Shown here: positions 48,560-58,408 of the stretch, piece by piece
Layout of the letters: each line of letters starts with the position of its first letter
Numbering within the stretch: the stretch's first letter is position 1
Assembly: GCF_900009265.2 (NCBI RefSeq)
Contig: NZ_LR735015.1
Span: forward strand, 105,758 to 169,757
Reading direction: 5' to 3'
Length of the DNA stretch: 64,000 nt
Source: Planktothrix paucivesiculata PCC 9631
GTDB taxonomy: Bacteria > Cyanobacteriota > Cyanobacteriia > Cyanobacteriales > Microcoleaceae
Made by a program: the position numbers and the translations under genes
Notes under the pieces: generated by a model
Seen by the model: only the letters and a program-made list of their open reading frames with translations
Database searches by the model: none
What the model was told of the DNA's origin: nothing

Positions 48560-49180
48560 CTAAACTACACCCGCTTGAAAAATCTGGTTTGCTGTCAGGT
48601 TCAAATCTGGAAAAGTTTGCGACACAATGCGATCATTCTCTCGAAACTTGACGATTTGATATTCACCGTCAACCAAGTTACAGATAGAAATTGTCGGTTG
48701 TTTGGGATTTCCAATAAAATTGCGTCCGCCCAAAGCAGCATAATCGATAATCCAATATTCCGGTATACCCATCTCCTCATAATCGGCATATTTCAAATAG
48801 TAATCATCTCGCCAATTGGTTGATACAACCTCAATTAACAAAGGGATCGATGCACCTAAACTGAGGGTAGATTGTTTTTGCCATAATGTTTCGTTCGCCA
48901 GATTTGCGCGATCAAGTACCAAGATATCAGGGAAATAACCACAATCTTTTTCAGGAGGTCTAACTATCACTTGGCGGGGGATACCATAGGGTAATCCCAG
49001 ACGATCTATTTGAACAGAAATTTTGATGCCAAGAAAACTGATAACTTCCTCGTGTTCGCCTACTGGTTGCGCCATCTCAACAATATCTCCATTATGCAGT
49101 TCGTAGCGTACCGCCGAATTTTCTGGCAGCCACTCCACAAATTCCTCGAAGTTTACGAGTTTGGGTAAAGTTTGAGTCAT
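48560..49180 (-). CDS. Uma2-family (DUF820) putative nuclease
   Basis: 206 residues. YELHNGDIVEMAQPVGEHEEV, PDILVLD, LLIEVVSTNWRDDYYLKYADYEEMGIPEYWIIDY are the usual Uma2 landmarks with PD-(D/E)XK-type Asp/Glu residues. Same family as 38412 but clearly diverged. Role unknown. Confidence 0.87.
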   Translation of the reverse strand: MTQTLPKLVNFEEFVEWLPENSAVRYELHNGDIVEMAQPVGEHEEVISFLGIKISVQIDRLGLPYGIPRQVIVRPPEKDCGYFPDILVLDRANLANETLWQKQSTLSLGASIPLLIEVVSTNWRDDYYLKYADYEEMGIPEYWIIDYAALGGRNFIGNPKQPTISICNLVDGEYQIVKFRENDRIVSQTFPDLNLTANQIFQAGVV

Positions 49181-49396
49181 AGGTTTTGAGAATTACCGAT
49201 AATATAAATTATATCTCTAAGTTCTATTGCGTGAGTGGTATGATTTGTGGTTAGTCCCATGTTAAAATTAAATTTAATACCGATAATTCCGACCGAATTA
49301 CAGGGGTTTGAAAAAAATCGGGTATAACAGTGGGTTGATGGCGGCCCAAACGCTTAACCCGTAGAGATTTTTTATTGAAATAGGTATCACACGCTC

Positions 49397-51397
49397 ATGA
49401 CTCTATCCACAACGCCTCCCAAGGTCAATAAACCCTCAAAAGTAGAAGGGCTCAAAGAACACAGCAACAGCTTGCGAGAACCCCTCGCTACAGAACTTTT
49501 AAATGATTTGAACTACTTCTCTGAAGATGCGATTCAAATTCTCAAATTTCATGGCTCCTATCAACAGGATAACCGGGATAACCGGGTAAAAGGACAGGAA
49601 AAAGACTATGGAATGATGCTGCGAACCCGCAGTCCTGGGGGTTTTATTCCGCCTCAATTGTATTTAACGATTGATCAGTTATCCGATGAATATGGCAACC
49701 ATACCATTCGGGCTACTACTCGTCAAGGATTCCAATTACACGGAATTTTAAAGAAAAATCTTAAAACGGTTTTGGCTTCTATTGTTAATAGTATGGGCTC
49801 AACTTTAGGAGCTTGTGGAGATATTAACCGCAATGTCATGGCACCGACCGCACCTTATAAAAATCGTGCTGATTATCAATATGCCCGGACTTATGCTAAT
49901 AATATTGCCGATCTGTTAACTCCCCAAACTGGAGCCTATTATGAAATTTGGTTAGACGGGGAAAAAGTAATTACCGCCGAAGAAAATCCCGAGGTAAAAG
50001 CCGCTCGAATTCGGAATACTAATGGCACGAATTATACCGACTCCGAAGAACCGATCTATGGCACTTATTATCTGCCCCGGAAGTTCAAATGTGCGGTAAC
50101 AGTTCCGGGGGATAATTCCATTGATTTGTATACTCAAGATTTGAGTTTAGTGGTAATTACAAATGCGGCCGGAGAGTTAGAAGGATTTAATATTTTAGCC
50201 GGCGGTGGTTTAGGACGGACTCATAATAAAGAAGAAACCTTTGCTCGCATTGCCGATGAAATTGGCTATGTAGATAAAGAAGATATTTATGATGCGGTAA
50301 AAGCCATTGTTGCGACTCAACGGGATTATGGCGATCGCAGCAACCGACGTCACGCCAGAATGAAATATTTAATTCATGATTGGGGCGTGGATCAATTCCG
50401 TAAAAAAGCCGAAGAATATCTGGGCAAAGCCTTTAAACCGTTTAAATCTTTACCCCCTTGGAATTATCAAGATTATTTAGGATGGCATGAACAAGGAGAC
50501 GGTCAATGTTTCCTAGGAATTTCGATTGAAAATGGTCGGATTAAAGATGAAGGAAACTTCCGCCTAAAAACCGTTTTACGCAAAATTGTAGAACAGTTTG
50601 AAATCCCGATGTTAGTCACCGGAAGCCAAAATGTGATTCTGTATGAAATTTCCCCAGAAGTTCAACCCAAAATTCAAACCCTGCTCAAAGAGCACGGAAT
50701 CAAAACTGAAACCGAAATTGATCCCCTAGAACGCTATGCCATGGCTTGTCCGGCGTTCCCGACCTGTGGATTAGCGATCGCAGAATCAGAACGGGTCATC
50801 CCTAGTGTATTGGGACGGATTCGGGTATTGTTGGACAATGTGGGTTTGCAACCTGAGCATTTTGTCATTCGGATGACCGGATGCCCCAATGGTTGCGCCA
50901 GACCCTACATGGCGGAGTTAGGCTTTGTTGGGAGCGCCCCCGATACCTACCAGATTTGGCTAGGGGGTTCTCCGAATCAGACACGATTAGCTCAAGCCTT
51001 CGTAGATCGCTTATCGATTCACGATCTTGAAACTTTTCTGACTCCGATTTTAGTTTATTTTAAACAGGATCGGAAAGTTGGGGAGAGTTTTGGAGATTTT
51101 TGTGATCGTGTCGGCTTTGACCAGCTTCGCAAGTTTATGACCTCTTACTCAACGACTGCCTCAATGAATATTGAAACTCAAGAAGCACCCGTTTTTACAG
51201 GTAGCCAGACCCTACCAGAGATGATCGATTCTGATTCTGATATCCCGGTTGATCCGAGCAAAATTCGGCATCGGGTCAGTGTGCGCGATTCTGTTTATAA
51301 TCAGTTGAAAGCTGAATCTAAACGTTTGGGAAAACCCGTGGTTGAGTTAGCCACCCAAGCGATTGAAGAATATTTGGAAAAACTGAAAGTAGAATAG
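49397..51397 (+). CDS. sir: Ferredoxin-sulfite reductase with C-terminal RHH-like tail
   Basis: Reduces sulfite to sulfide with six electrons from ferredoxin, for cysteine synthesis. 666 residues. Two nitrite/sulfite reductase repeats are present; the 4Fe-4S/siroheme cysteines are in [11 protein letters not shown] and [16 protein letters not shown] (about 455-500). The first repeat has [18 protein letters not shown]. The last ~45 residues ([20 protein letters not shown]...[14 protein letters not shown]) look like a ribbon-helix-helix DNA-binding fold, separated by an acidic linker. Single gene. Confidence 0.94.
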   Translation: MTLSTTPPKVNKPSKVEGLKEHSNSLREPLATELLNDLNYFSEDAIQILKFHGSYQQDNRDNRVKGQEKDYGMMLRTRSPGGFIPPQLYLTIDQLSDEYGNHTIRATTRQGFQLHGILKKNLKTVLASIVNSMGSTLGACGDINRNVMAPTAPYKNRADYQYARTYANNIADLLTPQTGAYYEIWLDGEKVITAEENPEVKAARIRNTNGTNYTDSEEPIYGTYYLPRKFKCAVTVPGDNSIDLYTQDLSLVVITNAAGELEGFNILAGGGLGRTHNKEETFARIADEIGYVDKEDIYDAVKAIVATQRDYGDRSNRRHARMKYLIHDWGVDQFRKKAEEYLGKAFKPFKSLPPWNYQDYLGWHEQGDGQCFLGISIENGRIKDEGNFRLKTVLRKIVEQFEIPMLVTGSQNVILYEISPEVQPKIQTLLKEHGIKTETEIDPLERYAMACPAFPTCGLAIAESERVIPSVLGRIRVLLDNVGLQPEHFVIRMTGCPNGCARPYMAELGFVGSAPDTYQIWLGGSPNQTRLAQAFVDRLSIHDLETFLTPILVYFKQDRKVGESFGDFCDRVGFDQLRKFMTSYSTTASMNIETQEAPVFTGSQTLPEMIDSDSDIPVDPSKIRHRVSVRDSVYNQLKAESKRLGKPVVELATQAIEEYLEKLKVE

Positions 51398-51460
51398 TCC
51401 GGTTGAACTGAGATGGTTTTGGGTTAGAGTATCTAACCAGAACTTTAATCGGTTTTATTC

Positions 51461-52204
51461 ATGGTTCAACTTCAACGCCTGGCGATCGCCCCGGAACAAC
51501 TTCAAAACGAACACCTATCTTTAACGGCTGAACAACAGCATTATTTAGGTCGGGTGTTACGGTTGAAACAGGGCGATCGCTTTATTATTATTCAGGGTCA
51601 ATGGTGGATCGCAGAATTATTAGTGAATTTACCTGCACCCTCTCCCCAGGCTAAATTAATTGAAAAGGTGTCAATCCAAACCGAATTACCGATTGAAGTT
51701 ATATTAATAGTTGCCCTACCAAAAGCCGATGGATTTGAGGAAATTGTGCGCTGTTGTACAGAGTTGGGGGTGACACAATTTATTCCTGTTATTAGTAAAA
51801 GAACCGTATTAAAACCCAGTCCGCAAAAGGTAGAACGGTGGCGAAAAATTGCCAGAGAAGCCGCCGAACAATCGGAACGTCTGATCATTCCTAATATTTT
51901 CGATCCGGTTTCATTTCAACTCGGATTAGAAAAAAACGATCATTCTTGTTATCAATATATTGGTGAAGGTCGGGGAAATTATCCCTCTTTAACCCAAGAA
52001 TTAATCCCCCTAGAAGCAGAAAAAAGACTCAATAAAATTATCCTAGCAACGGGGCCAGAAGGGGGATGGACGGAGGAAGAAATTCAGGATGCGATCGCCA
52101 TCGGATTTCAGCCCATTTCCCTGGGAAAACGCATCCTAAGAGCCGTGACAGCCCCCATTGTCGCCGTCTCTCAAATTGTCGGAATCATTGAAAAAACAGA
52201 CTAA
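51461..52204 (+). CDS. rsmE: 16S rRNA (uracil(1498)-N(3))-methyltransferase
   Basis: SPOUT-class SAM methyltransferase modifying U1498 of 16S rRNA. 247 residues. An N-terminal PUA-like part (LTAEQQHYLGRVLRLKQGD) is followed by the knotted domain with VALPKADGFEEIVRCCTELGV, ILATGPEGGWTEEE and SLGKRILRAVTAPI. Confidence 0.93.
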   Translation: MVQLQRLAIAPEQLQNEHLSLTAEQQHYLGRVLRLKQGDRFIIIQGQWWIAELLVNLPAPSPQAKLIEKVSIQTELPIEVILIVALPKADGFEEIVRCCTELGVTQFIPVISKRTVLKPSPQKVERWRKIAREAAEQSERLIIPNIFDPVSFQLGLEKNDHSCYQYIGEGRGNYPSLTQELIPLEAEKRLNKIILATGPEGGWTEEEIQDAIAIGFQPISLGKRILRAVTAPIVAVSQIVGIIEKTD

Positions 52205-52302
52205 GCCCTTCAAGATTTAAAGGGTATAAATATTACAGAATTAGTGTAATATTGATGCCAGGGGAAAACGTCACTGTCACGCCGCATCACGGGTGAAAAA
52301 AA

Positions 52303-52374
52303 AGCTGGTGACAAGATTTGAACTTGCGACCGGCTGATTACAAATCAGCTGCTCTACCACTGAGCTACACCAGC
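52303..52374 (-). tRNA. tRNA-Thr (UGU)
   Basis: A 72-nt cloverleaf on the minus strand: acceptor stem GCTGGTG/CACCAGC, D arm GCTC...GAGC, anticodon arm GCTGA-TTTGTAA-TCAGC with anticodon TGT, and T arm GCAAG-TTCAAAT-CTTGT. Discriminator T, CCA not encoded. Confidence 0.95.
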
Positions 52375-52436
52375 AACGTTTCTGATTATAGCAAAAGTTA
52401 GTAATTTTAATCAAGACTTTTTTAGATTTTTTTGGG

Positions 52437-52817
52437 TTAGAGAGTTTCCAAATAATTCAACAGGTCGGCCATTTCCTGGGGGGTGGGTTGAAATTTGGGC
52501 ATGGGCGGGGTATTCCCACCGGTGACTTGCTGAATAATGCCGACTTCTGATTTCCGTTGGGAAACATCCTCAAGACTCGGCCCCACTTGACTATCGGTTT
52601 GCCAAGCATGACACCCGGCACAGTTATAAAGAAAAATTTCCTGCCCTCGGACAAAATCACCTTTGATGGATAGAACACTTTCTACATAAGGATCATAAAC
52701 CTGTAGCTTAGGAAGGACAAAAATCCAACCCAGGATCAAAACCATCAACGCCAGGGTGGTGATAGCGGCTCGTTTGATCAGGACATCAATTTCTGCAATC
52801 GCAAGCTGGTTATCCAA
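52437..52817 (-). CDS. cytM: Membrane-anchored cytochrome c (CytM)
   Basis: 126 residues. One N-terminal transmembrane segment (about 18-36) anchors a small class I cytochrome c domain with haem motif CAGCH (about 66-70) and the distal Met in PPMPKFQPTPQEMADLLNYLE. CytM is a low-abundance cyanobacterial cytochrome thought to restrain respiration and photosynthetic electron flow. Divergent from petG. Confidence 0.9.
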   Translation of the reverse strand: MDNQLAIAEIDVLIKRAAITTLALMVLILGWIFVLPKLQVYDPYVESVLSIKGDFVRGQEIFLYNCAGCHAWQTDSQVGPSLEDVSQRKSEVGIIQQVTGGNTPPMPKFQPTPQEMADLLNYLETL

Positions 52818-52965
52818 GGTGTTTCTAATAATTTGAGACTGATCTACAAGAATCTTTACATTCTACCTAGTTTATAGTGTTGTCCGGTCAAGAGCAAGGG
52901 CTCCCAACAGTGAAGCGTCAACGGTTAAGGGTATGATTAAAGATTAATTGCTCAAATTAACACCA

Positions 52966-52971
52966 AGGAGT
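52966..52971 (+). promoter_or_regulatory. Ribosome binding site that fixes the petG GTG start
   Basis: AAGGAG is followed by TTATCCA and the GTG start at 52978. Confidence 0.75.
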
Positions 52972-52977
52972 TATCCA

Positions 52978-53094
52978 GTGGTAGAACCATTATTATCGGG
53001 AATTGTTCTGGGTTTAATTGTCGTCACCCTAGCCGGGTTATTTGTTGCGGCTTACCAACAATATCGTCGGGGAAACCAACTTAATATCGACTAG
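52978..53094 (+). CDS. petG: Cytochrome b6-f complex subunit PetG
   Basis: A 38-codon gene starting with GTG. The product begins [20 protein letters not shown] and ends RRGNQLNID, matching PetG almost throughout. One transmembrane helix (about 5-25) sits at the edge of the b6f dimer and is needed for complex stability. Val replaces the usual Pro at position 15. AAGGAG precedes the GTG and a strong terminator follows. Confidence 0.95.
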   Translation: MVEPLLSGIVLGLIVVTLAGLFVAAYQQYRRGNQLNID

Positions 53095-53110
53095 ATATCC
53101 AGCAAACCCA

Positions 53111-53155
53111 AACCCACCCTAGGTTAAGCCTTCTGGGTTTAACCTGGGGTGGGTT
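53111..53155 (+). terminator. Strong hairpin terminator of petG
   Basis: AACCCACCCTAGGTTAA pairs with TTAACCTGGGGTGGGTT (17 bp, one G-U) around an 11-nt loop, starting 17 nt after the petG stop. Confidence 0.8.
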
Positions 53156-53931
53156 GATTGTATGAAAGGAATCGGCAATGGGCAATGTTAAGAGAAATTC
53201 CGCAAATTGCAGCGTTGCGACAAAATTGTTCCTACCTAAAACAACAGTACCCGAACTTCATTTCCCTAGTGATTTCCCCTCCTATGTTGGATTATGTAGA
53301 GTTGCTACTTAGGTCGAATGCCTAGTTGCATTGCTCCCTTGACCACGATTGGGGGAAGTGTAAGGATTAATGATGGGTACTGTTGTTCGTATTCCACAAG
53401 ACAGATTGTATTGACCTTAAACAGAGTAACTAACCTCCTAGTTAAGCTGAGGAACTTCCTCATTTATAATCCGTAAGTTTGGAGTTGTATACTTGTTAAT
53501 AACGAAGCTACATTGCTCCCATTTGGTTCACTAGAGGAAATATCAGCAACTAAAGAAAGAGTCACTGCCGAAGATGACAGACGTTAGATGAAACAGTTTA
53601 GTTAACCTCCTAATTTCACTTAACCTGGACGTTCAAGAAAACGTGTTTCGGGCCTCCTTTAATAGAGATTTTACCGTTTGAACATCGTTTGCTGATCTGT
53701 CGGAGAAGCTCTTTTTGGCTTCTGTATATACAATAAACATTCCCCTTGTGAATTGCAAGTGAAATCCATTAAAGTTAATCCTTTGATCAATCAACACTCT
53801 CGCAATTGTAAACTTAAGTAACAAAGATTCTCAGATTAAATTGTCATCTAATCTTGATACACAGGGGATAACACCTGCTAAGACTGTTAGGGAATAGGGA
53901 GGGGGAGGCAGGGGAGGTAAACTCTTTCTAT
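53156..53931. ncRNA. Non-coding region with a diverged duplication, candidate small RNA locus
   Basis: No supported protein gene in about 780 bp. Three blocks recur in order: CATTGCTCCC (53329, 53511), GACAGA (53402, 53576) and TAACCTCCTA (53433, 53603). Hairpins follow each module: TGAGG-AACTT-CCTCA (about 53450) and AGAAGC-TCTTTTTG-GCTTCT (about 53704). A CCUCC motif could pair with Shine-Dalgarno sequences. Whether it is transcribed is unknown. Confidence 0.3.
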
Positions 53932-54028
53932 TACCCATTACCCATTACCCATTACCCATTACCCATTACCCATTACCCATTCGTAATTCGTAATTCGTAA
54001 TTCGTAATTCGTAATTCGTAATTCGTAA
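53932..54028. repeat. Compound heptamer array: seven TACCCAT plus seven TTCGTAA
   Basis: Perfect units of both heptamers (sharing one T) end 7 nt from the stop codon of the response regulator gene (54036-54038). Same compound order as at 734-768. Confidence 0.97.
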
Positions 54029-54035
54029 TTCCCCA

Positions 54036-55859
54036 TCACACAGGTTGCAGACGGCGAAAAACTTGAGTAATTAGGGTTTCTGGCGCTATGGTTTTGCTCA
54101 GGTAATCTGAAGCACCCACGGCAAAGGCTTGCAGAATAGAGGTTTCATCCGTATGTAGAGAAAAAAAGATAATCGGGAGATGACACCATCTTTGATCAGT
54201 TCGCACCGCTTGACATAGATCTGAGCCAGTGAAACCCGAGATTTCCCAATCTAAAATCAAGAGATCGGGACGACAATCAAGTAACATCTCCCAAAATTGT
54301 TCTGAGTTTTGTAGGGTAGTGACATTTAAACCCTCGGCTTCTAACAAGCCCGAAATATAGGTTAAAAGCTCAGGATCATTATCGACAATTAAAACGCGAT
54401 TTCCTTTCCCTGACCGAGACTGGGATAATACCTCAGTGATCGCTTTGAGGATTTCATAAGCAGGTAAAGGCTTGTGTAAAAACCTCTTAACTCCTAAACG
54501 GGCGACGGTGACGCGATCGCTTAAACTTTGCCTTCCCGTTAGAGTAATCACTGGAATTTGAGGAGTCCTATGGCTGAGTTCTTCTAATAGGGTTAAACCA
54601 TCTTCTTGAGGACTGGGAAAGGTTAAATCCAGTAGAATAATATTAGGTGGGTTTTGGAAAATCATTTTGCGAGCAACCGGGAGATCCGTGGCCATTTCAA
54701 TTCTTAATCCCCAGGCGATCGCTTCTACCCTAATTCTTTCGGCTAACATTAAGTCATCATCGACAATTAGAATTAAGGGAGAATAAGCTACAGGTTCGGA
54801 AGACAGGGGCGTTAATAGGGTTTCGCGACTAGCTTCGAGACTTAGACTAACGACTAAATCCGAAATCAACTGAGCTTGGTTAAGCTCTATTTTGGGGGAT
54901 TCCAGTAAATATTCCAGTTCTCTGGCTACTTGCGAACCTTCCCGTAGTCCAAAAATCCCTAGAGATCCCGCCAATTTATGGGCTTCGTTTCTGGCTTGTT
55001 GCTGAAGTTCGGCGGTGAGTTTTCTTTGGAGTAGGGCTGGGGCGACCTGTTCTAAAATCTGAATTTGGACTTTCACCTTGTCTTTAAAATTCTCCCAAAT
55101 CCTAGAGGTAATCTGGGTGATTTCTTGTCGAGAGGTACTAGGGGAGGTTGGAGGTTTGGACTCAATGGGATTAGAGGAAGATGGACTAACCGGCGATCGC
55201 AAACGATAGCCCAAACCATGTACCGTTTCAATCGGGTCTGCACTGCCAGCAGCTTTGAGTTTTTGTCGCAAACATTTAATATGGGTACTAACGGTTTCTT
55301 CCCCTGGAGATTCGGCGAAATCCCAGAGGCGATCTAAAATCGCCCTCCGACTAAAAATTCGCTTAGGATTGAGTAAAAATAATTCAAGTAAACAATATTC
55401 TTTTGATGTCAGATGTATTAATCTCTCTCCAGATTTGACCTCGTTATTAATCGGATCAAAACTGAGATTTTCCCAGGTCATAACCGCCGTAGAAACAGAT
55501 TTTCCCCGACGTAATAAAGCCCGGACTCTTGCCATTAATTCGTTAATATCAAAGGGTTTAACGACGTAATCATCGGCTCCTGCATCTAATCCCATTACCC
55601 GGTCGGTGCTACTATCCCTAGCTGTTAAGAGTAAAATGGGATTTTGATATCCCTTACTCCGTAACTGCTTACAAACACTGATTCCGTCTAGTTTAGGAAT
55701 ACCAATATCTAATAGAATTAAGTCATAGATAAAGGTTTCGGCCATTTCTAAGGTTGTCAGTCCATCGGTGACGGTATTTACGGTGTATTGATGGGCGAGT
55801 AAAATTTCCGATAAGGTGGTACTGGTGAGTGGGTCATCTTCGACTAATAAAATTTTCAT
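54036..55859 (-). CDS. Multidomain response regulator REC-wHTH-Hpt-REC-REC
   Basis: 607 residues. REC1 (1-120, phospho-Asp in LILLDIGIP), an OmpR/PhoB winged helix (about 128-225, ending VHGLGYRLRSP), a Ser/Pro linker, an Hpt domain (about 250-340, phospho-His in NEAHKLAGSLG), REC2 (about 358-470, LLDLTFPS) and REC3 (about 480-605, LLILDWEIS). The mix of DNA binding with a phosphotransfer histidine in one chain suggests an internal relay output. No histidine kinase is adjacent. Confidence 0.9.
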   Translation of the reverse strand: MKILLVEDDPLTSTTLSEILLAHQYTVNTVTDGLTTLEMAETFIYDLILLDIGIPKLDGISVCKQLRSKGYQNPILLLTARDSSTDRVMGLDAGADDYVVKPFDINELMARVRALLRRGKSVSTAVMTWENLSFDPINNEVKSGERLIHLTSKEYCLLELFLLNPKRIFSRRAILDRLWDFAESPGEETVSTHIKCLRQKLKAAGSADPIETVHGLGYRLRSPVSPSSSNPIESKPPTSPSTSRQEITQITSRIWENFKDKVKVQIQILEQVAPALLQRKLTAELQQQARNEAHKLAGSLGIFGLREGSQVARELEYLLESPKIELNQAQLISDLVVSLSLEASRETLLTPLSSEPVAYSPLILIVDDDLMLAERIRVEAIAWGLRIEMATDLPVARKMIFQNPPNIILLDLTFPSPQEDGLTLLEELSHRTPQIPVITLTGRQSLSDRVTVARLGVKRFLHKPLPAYEILKAITEVLSQSRSGKGNRVLIVDNDPELLTYISGLLEAEGLNVTTLQNSEQFWEMLLDCRPDLLILDWEISGFTGSDLCQAVRTDQRWCHLPIIFFSLHTDETSILQAFAVGASDYLSKTIAPETLITQVFRRLQPV

Positions 55860-56067
55860 AACAATCCCCCCTATAGTTTTTTTTCACGGCTACGGTTGGG
55901 GGAAGAACTTCTCCCTCCAAGAGCCGATTATTGATATGGTCTGAGCTTTATCCGGCGGAAGATGTGGCAGGTTCAGAGGAGTTGAGATTGAAGCAGATCA
56001 ACTCCTCTTTCATTCTAAACTCAAGTGGCGTGCTATTCAATCTGATCAAATTATCTAAAATTATTAA

Positions 56068-56853
56068 ATGCCAGTTACAACCCAAGAATTAAGTCAATGG
56101 AAACAGCAAGGGCGACGCATTACCGTATTAACAGCTTATGAATATGCGATCGCTCAATTGATCGATCAAGCCGGAATTGATATTATTTTAGTTGGGGATT
56201 CTCTGGCGATGGTCGGGTTAGGCTACGATACCACTTTACCCTTAACCTTAGATGAAATAATTCATCATGCCAAAGCGGTGCGAAGGGGAGTAAAACAGGC
56301 ATTATTAGTAGTTGATTTACCGTTTTTAACCTATCAAGAAAGTCCCCAACAAGCGATTCATTCCGCCGGACGGATTCTCAAAGAAACGGGTGCTCAAGGG
56401 GTGAAACTCGAGGGCGGATATCCTCTGATGGCAGAAACCGTAGGTCAGTTAGTCCAAGTAGGGATTCCGGTGATGGGTCATGTGGGACTCACCCCCCAAT
56501 CGGTGCATCAATTTGGTGGGTATCGTAAACAGGGAAAAACATCCGATCAGGCTGAACGAATTATTGCAGAAGCGATCGCCTTAGAGCAAGCTGGAGCTTT
56601 CAGTGTAGTCTTAGAACATATTCCCTCGGATTTAGCTGAAGATATCACCCAAAAATTAGGGATTCCGACCATTGGTATCGGGGCGGGGGGGGGCTGCGAT
56701 GGCCAGGTCTTAGTGACCTCTGATATTTTGGGGTTATCGGCATGGCAACCTCCCTTTGCCAAAACCTACACTAATCTACAACAAACTATTACCCAGGCTG
56801 TGCAGGAGTTTTGTATCGAAGTTAGGGAGGGAAAATTTCCCCCGGGGAATTAA
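56068..56853 (+). CDS. panB: Ketopantoate hydroxymethyltransferase
   Basis: First step of pantothenate (CoA) synthesis: adds a hydroxymethyl group from methylene-THF to 2-oxoisovalerate. 261 residues. [24 protein letters not shown] (with the metal-binding Asp) and [25 protein letters not shown] are the family motifs. Confidence 0.96.
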   Translation: MPVTTQELSQWKQQGRRITVLTAYEYAIAQLIDQAGIDIILVGDSLAMVGLGYDTTLPLTLDEIIHHAKAVRRGVKQALLVVDLPFLTYQESPQQAIHSAGRILKETGAQGVKLEGGYPLMAETVGQLVQVGIPVMGHVGLTPQSVHQFGGYRKQGKTSDQAERIIAEAIALEQAGAFSVVLEHIPSDLAEDITQKLGIPTIGIGAGGGCDGQVLVTSDILGLSAWQPPFAKTYTNLQQTITQAVQEFCIEVREGKFPPGN

Positions 56854-56863
56854 TCTTAAAGGA

Positions 56864-56892
56864 AGAGATAAAATAGTCTCTAAAATATCTCT
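56864..56892. terminator. Hairpin between convergent panB and lipoprotein genes
   Basis: AGAGATA pairs with TATCTCT (7 bp, 15-nt loop); a weak two-way terminator candidate. Confidence 0.35.
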
Positions 56893-56905
56893 CCCCTAGC
56901 TTTAA

Positions 56906-57154
56906 TTAACCTTCTCCGCCTTCTCCGCCTTCGTCATCTTTGTCATTCTCATTATCGTTGTCATTATCATTTTTATCATCTTCGTTATCGTCTGAAGATG
57001 GGGAAGGCGCGGGATTTGCTGGAGCTTGAGGTGCAGGTGCAGTCACAGGGGTTTCTCCGGGTTTGACACCTTCTTCTTGATTGCCTCCACCACAGGCTCC
57101 TAAAGTTGTGGCTAAACCAACGGCGAGAAATAACTGAATAGTCTTGGATTGCAT
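56906..57154 (-). CDS. Small acidic lipoprotein
   Basis: 82 residues. A signal peptide with lipobox LGAC (Cys about 21) is followed by a Pro/Ala-rich linker and a tail of Asp, Glu and Asn repeats ending in GGEGGEG. No fold is expected; it could be a cation-binding or surface-charge lipoprotein. Start at the ATG at 57154. Confidence 0.65.
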   Translation of the reverse strand: MQSKTIQLFLAVGLATTLGACGGGNQEEGVKPGETPVTAPAPQAPANPAPSPSSDDNEDDKNDNDNDNENDKDDEGGEGGEG

Positions 57155-57235
57155 TGGGACACTCTTGAAATTACAGTAACAAAATTTTATAATACCCTTA
57201 AAATCAATCTTGACATCCTAATATCACAGGATTTT

Positions 57236-57814
57236 TCAGCCCTCGGGAATCGTTAGGAACCCTAGGTCTGTTCCTTTTCCGCCATGAACTAGGGCTAATT
57301 TTTCATAGCGTCTGGCGTGTTCGATTAAATCCGCCGCCTCCTCGGGAGAAACATCTCTTAGGCGTTTAGCAGGAACACCCACAACTAGAGAAAACGGAGG
57401 CACATCTTTTGTGACCACCGAACCCGCCCCAATAATACTTCCGGTTCCCACCCGTACCCCATCTAAGATAACAGCCCCAATTCCAATCAAACTTCCCCGT
57501 TCAATATGGGCCCCATGAATCACCGCCCGATGACCTACGGTTACAGAATCTTCTAAGAAGGTGACTTTCCCCGGATCGCCGTGTAAAATAGCACCATCCT
57601 GAATATTGGTTTTTTCCCCAATTACAATTCGTTCCACATCGCCCCTGACAACGGCTCCATACCAAATACTCGCCCCCGCCCCGATTTCCACAAACCCCAT
57701 CACAACTGCATTGGGAGCAACAAAAGCCGCCGGGGAGAGGTCTACATTTGGCCAATAAGGTTGGGAAAGGGGCAAAGATTGCTCAGACATGGGCATAATA
57801 TTTCTTTCTATCAT
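57236..57814 (-). CDS. Gamma-carbonic anhydrase-family protein
   Basis: 192 residues of left-handed beta-helix hexapeptide repeats. Zinc-ligand-like His residues occur in GAILHGD and TVGHRAVIHGAHI. Family members (YrdA/CcmM-like) are often inactive alone, so carbonic anhydrase activity is not certain. The start may be 57814, 57796 or 57790. Confidence 0.87.
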   Translation of the reverse strand: MIERNIMPMSEQSLPLSQPYWPNVDLSPAAFVAPNAVVMGFVEIGAGASIWYGAVVRGDVERIVIGEKTNIQDGAILHGDPGKVTFLEDSVTVGHRAVIHGAHIERGSLIGIGAVILDGVRVGTGSIIGAGSVVTKDVPPFSLVVGVPAKRLRDVSPEEAADLIEHARRYEKLALVHGGKGTDLGFLTIPEG

Positions 57815-57887
57815 CTCGTCTCTAAAAGTTTAGTTGAGAAGTAAAATTTCTTTAGCCATCATACAAGCCTTGGTCTAAAATCATTCC

Positions 57888-58397
57888 ATGATGAATTCTG
57901 CCTTGCAGTATCCTATTTTTGGCCCGGAAATTAGTTGTCCCCATTGCCGTCAGCCCATTGCCGCCCTCACGCTGACGGATACCTATTTGTGTCCGCGTCA
58001 TGGTGCGTTTGAATCTGACCCCAATACGAGGGAGTTGGTTCACTTGCAGTCTGGTCGTCATTGGCGTGAATGGCAAGGGGAATGGTATCGACAACATACC
58101 CATCCAGACGGGATTCGATTTGAGATTCATGAAGCCTTAGACCGACTCTATACTCAAGGCTACCGGGCGACCCGTGTGATTATCGCTAAACGCTATCAAG
58201 ATTTAATCAGTAGCTATTTGGAAGGGGGCACTCCCTGGCGGAATGGAACGGAGGGGACAGAACCCAAATTATACGGTTTACCCGTGGAATTTAGCCCCGA
58301 TGCGGAGGATGAACCCTGTTGGAATGTGATTAATTTTGATTTGCAAAAAGAACAGGGATCTCCTGTGCGCTATCCCTATTTTCGATTGTTTGAATAG
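57888..58397 (+). CDS. TIGR02652-family cyanobacterial protein
   Basis: 169 residues with an N-terminal four-residue zinc-finger-like set (ISCPHCRQPI...YLCPRHGAF, Cys and His at about 17-45). The rest matches TIGR02652, known only from cyanobacteria. Function unknown. 11 nt upstream of the glyoxalase-like gene. Confidence 0.85.
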   Translation: MMNSALQYPIFGPEISCPHCRQPIAALTLTDTYLCPRHGAFESDPNTRELVHLQSGRHWREWQGEWYRQHTHPDGIRFEIHEALDRLYTQGYRATRVIIAKRYQDLISSYLEGGTPWRNGTEGTEPKLYGLPVEFSPDAEDEPCWNVINFDLQKEQGSPVRYPYFRLFE

Positions 58398-58408
58398 GGG
58401 GAATTATC

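Noticed and set aside
53633-53824. 63-codon minus-strand frame in the long gap after petG
   Set aside because: No ribosome binding site, no recognisable family, and it overlaps the duplicated non-coding module.
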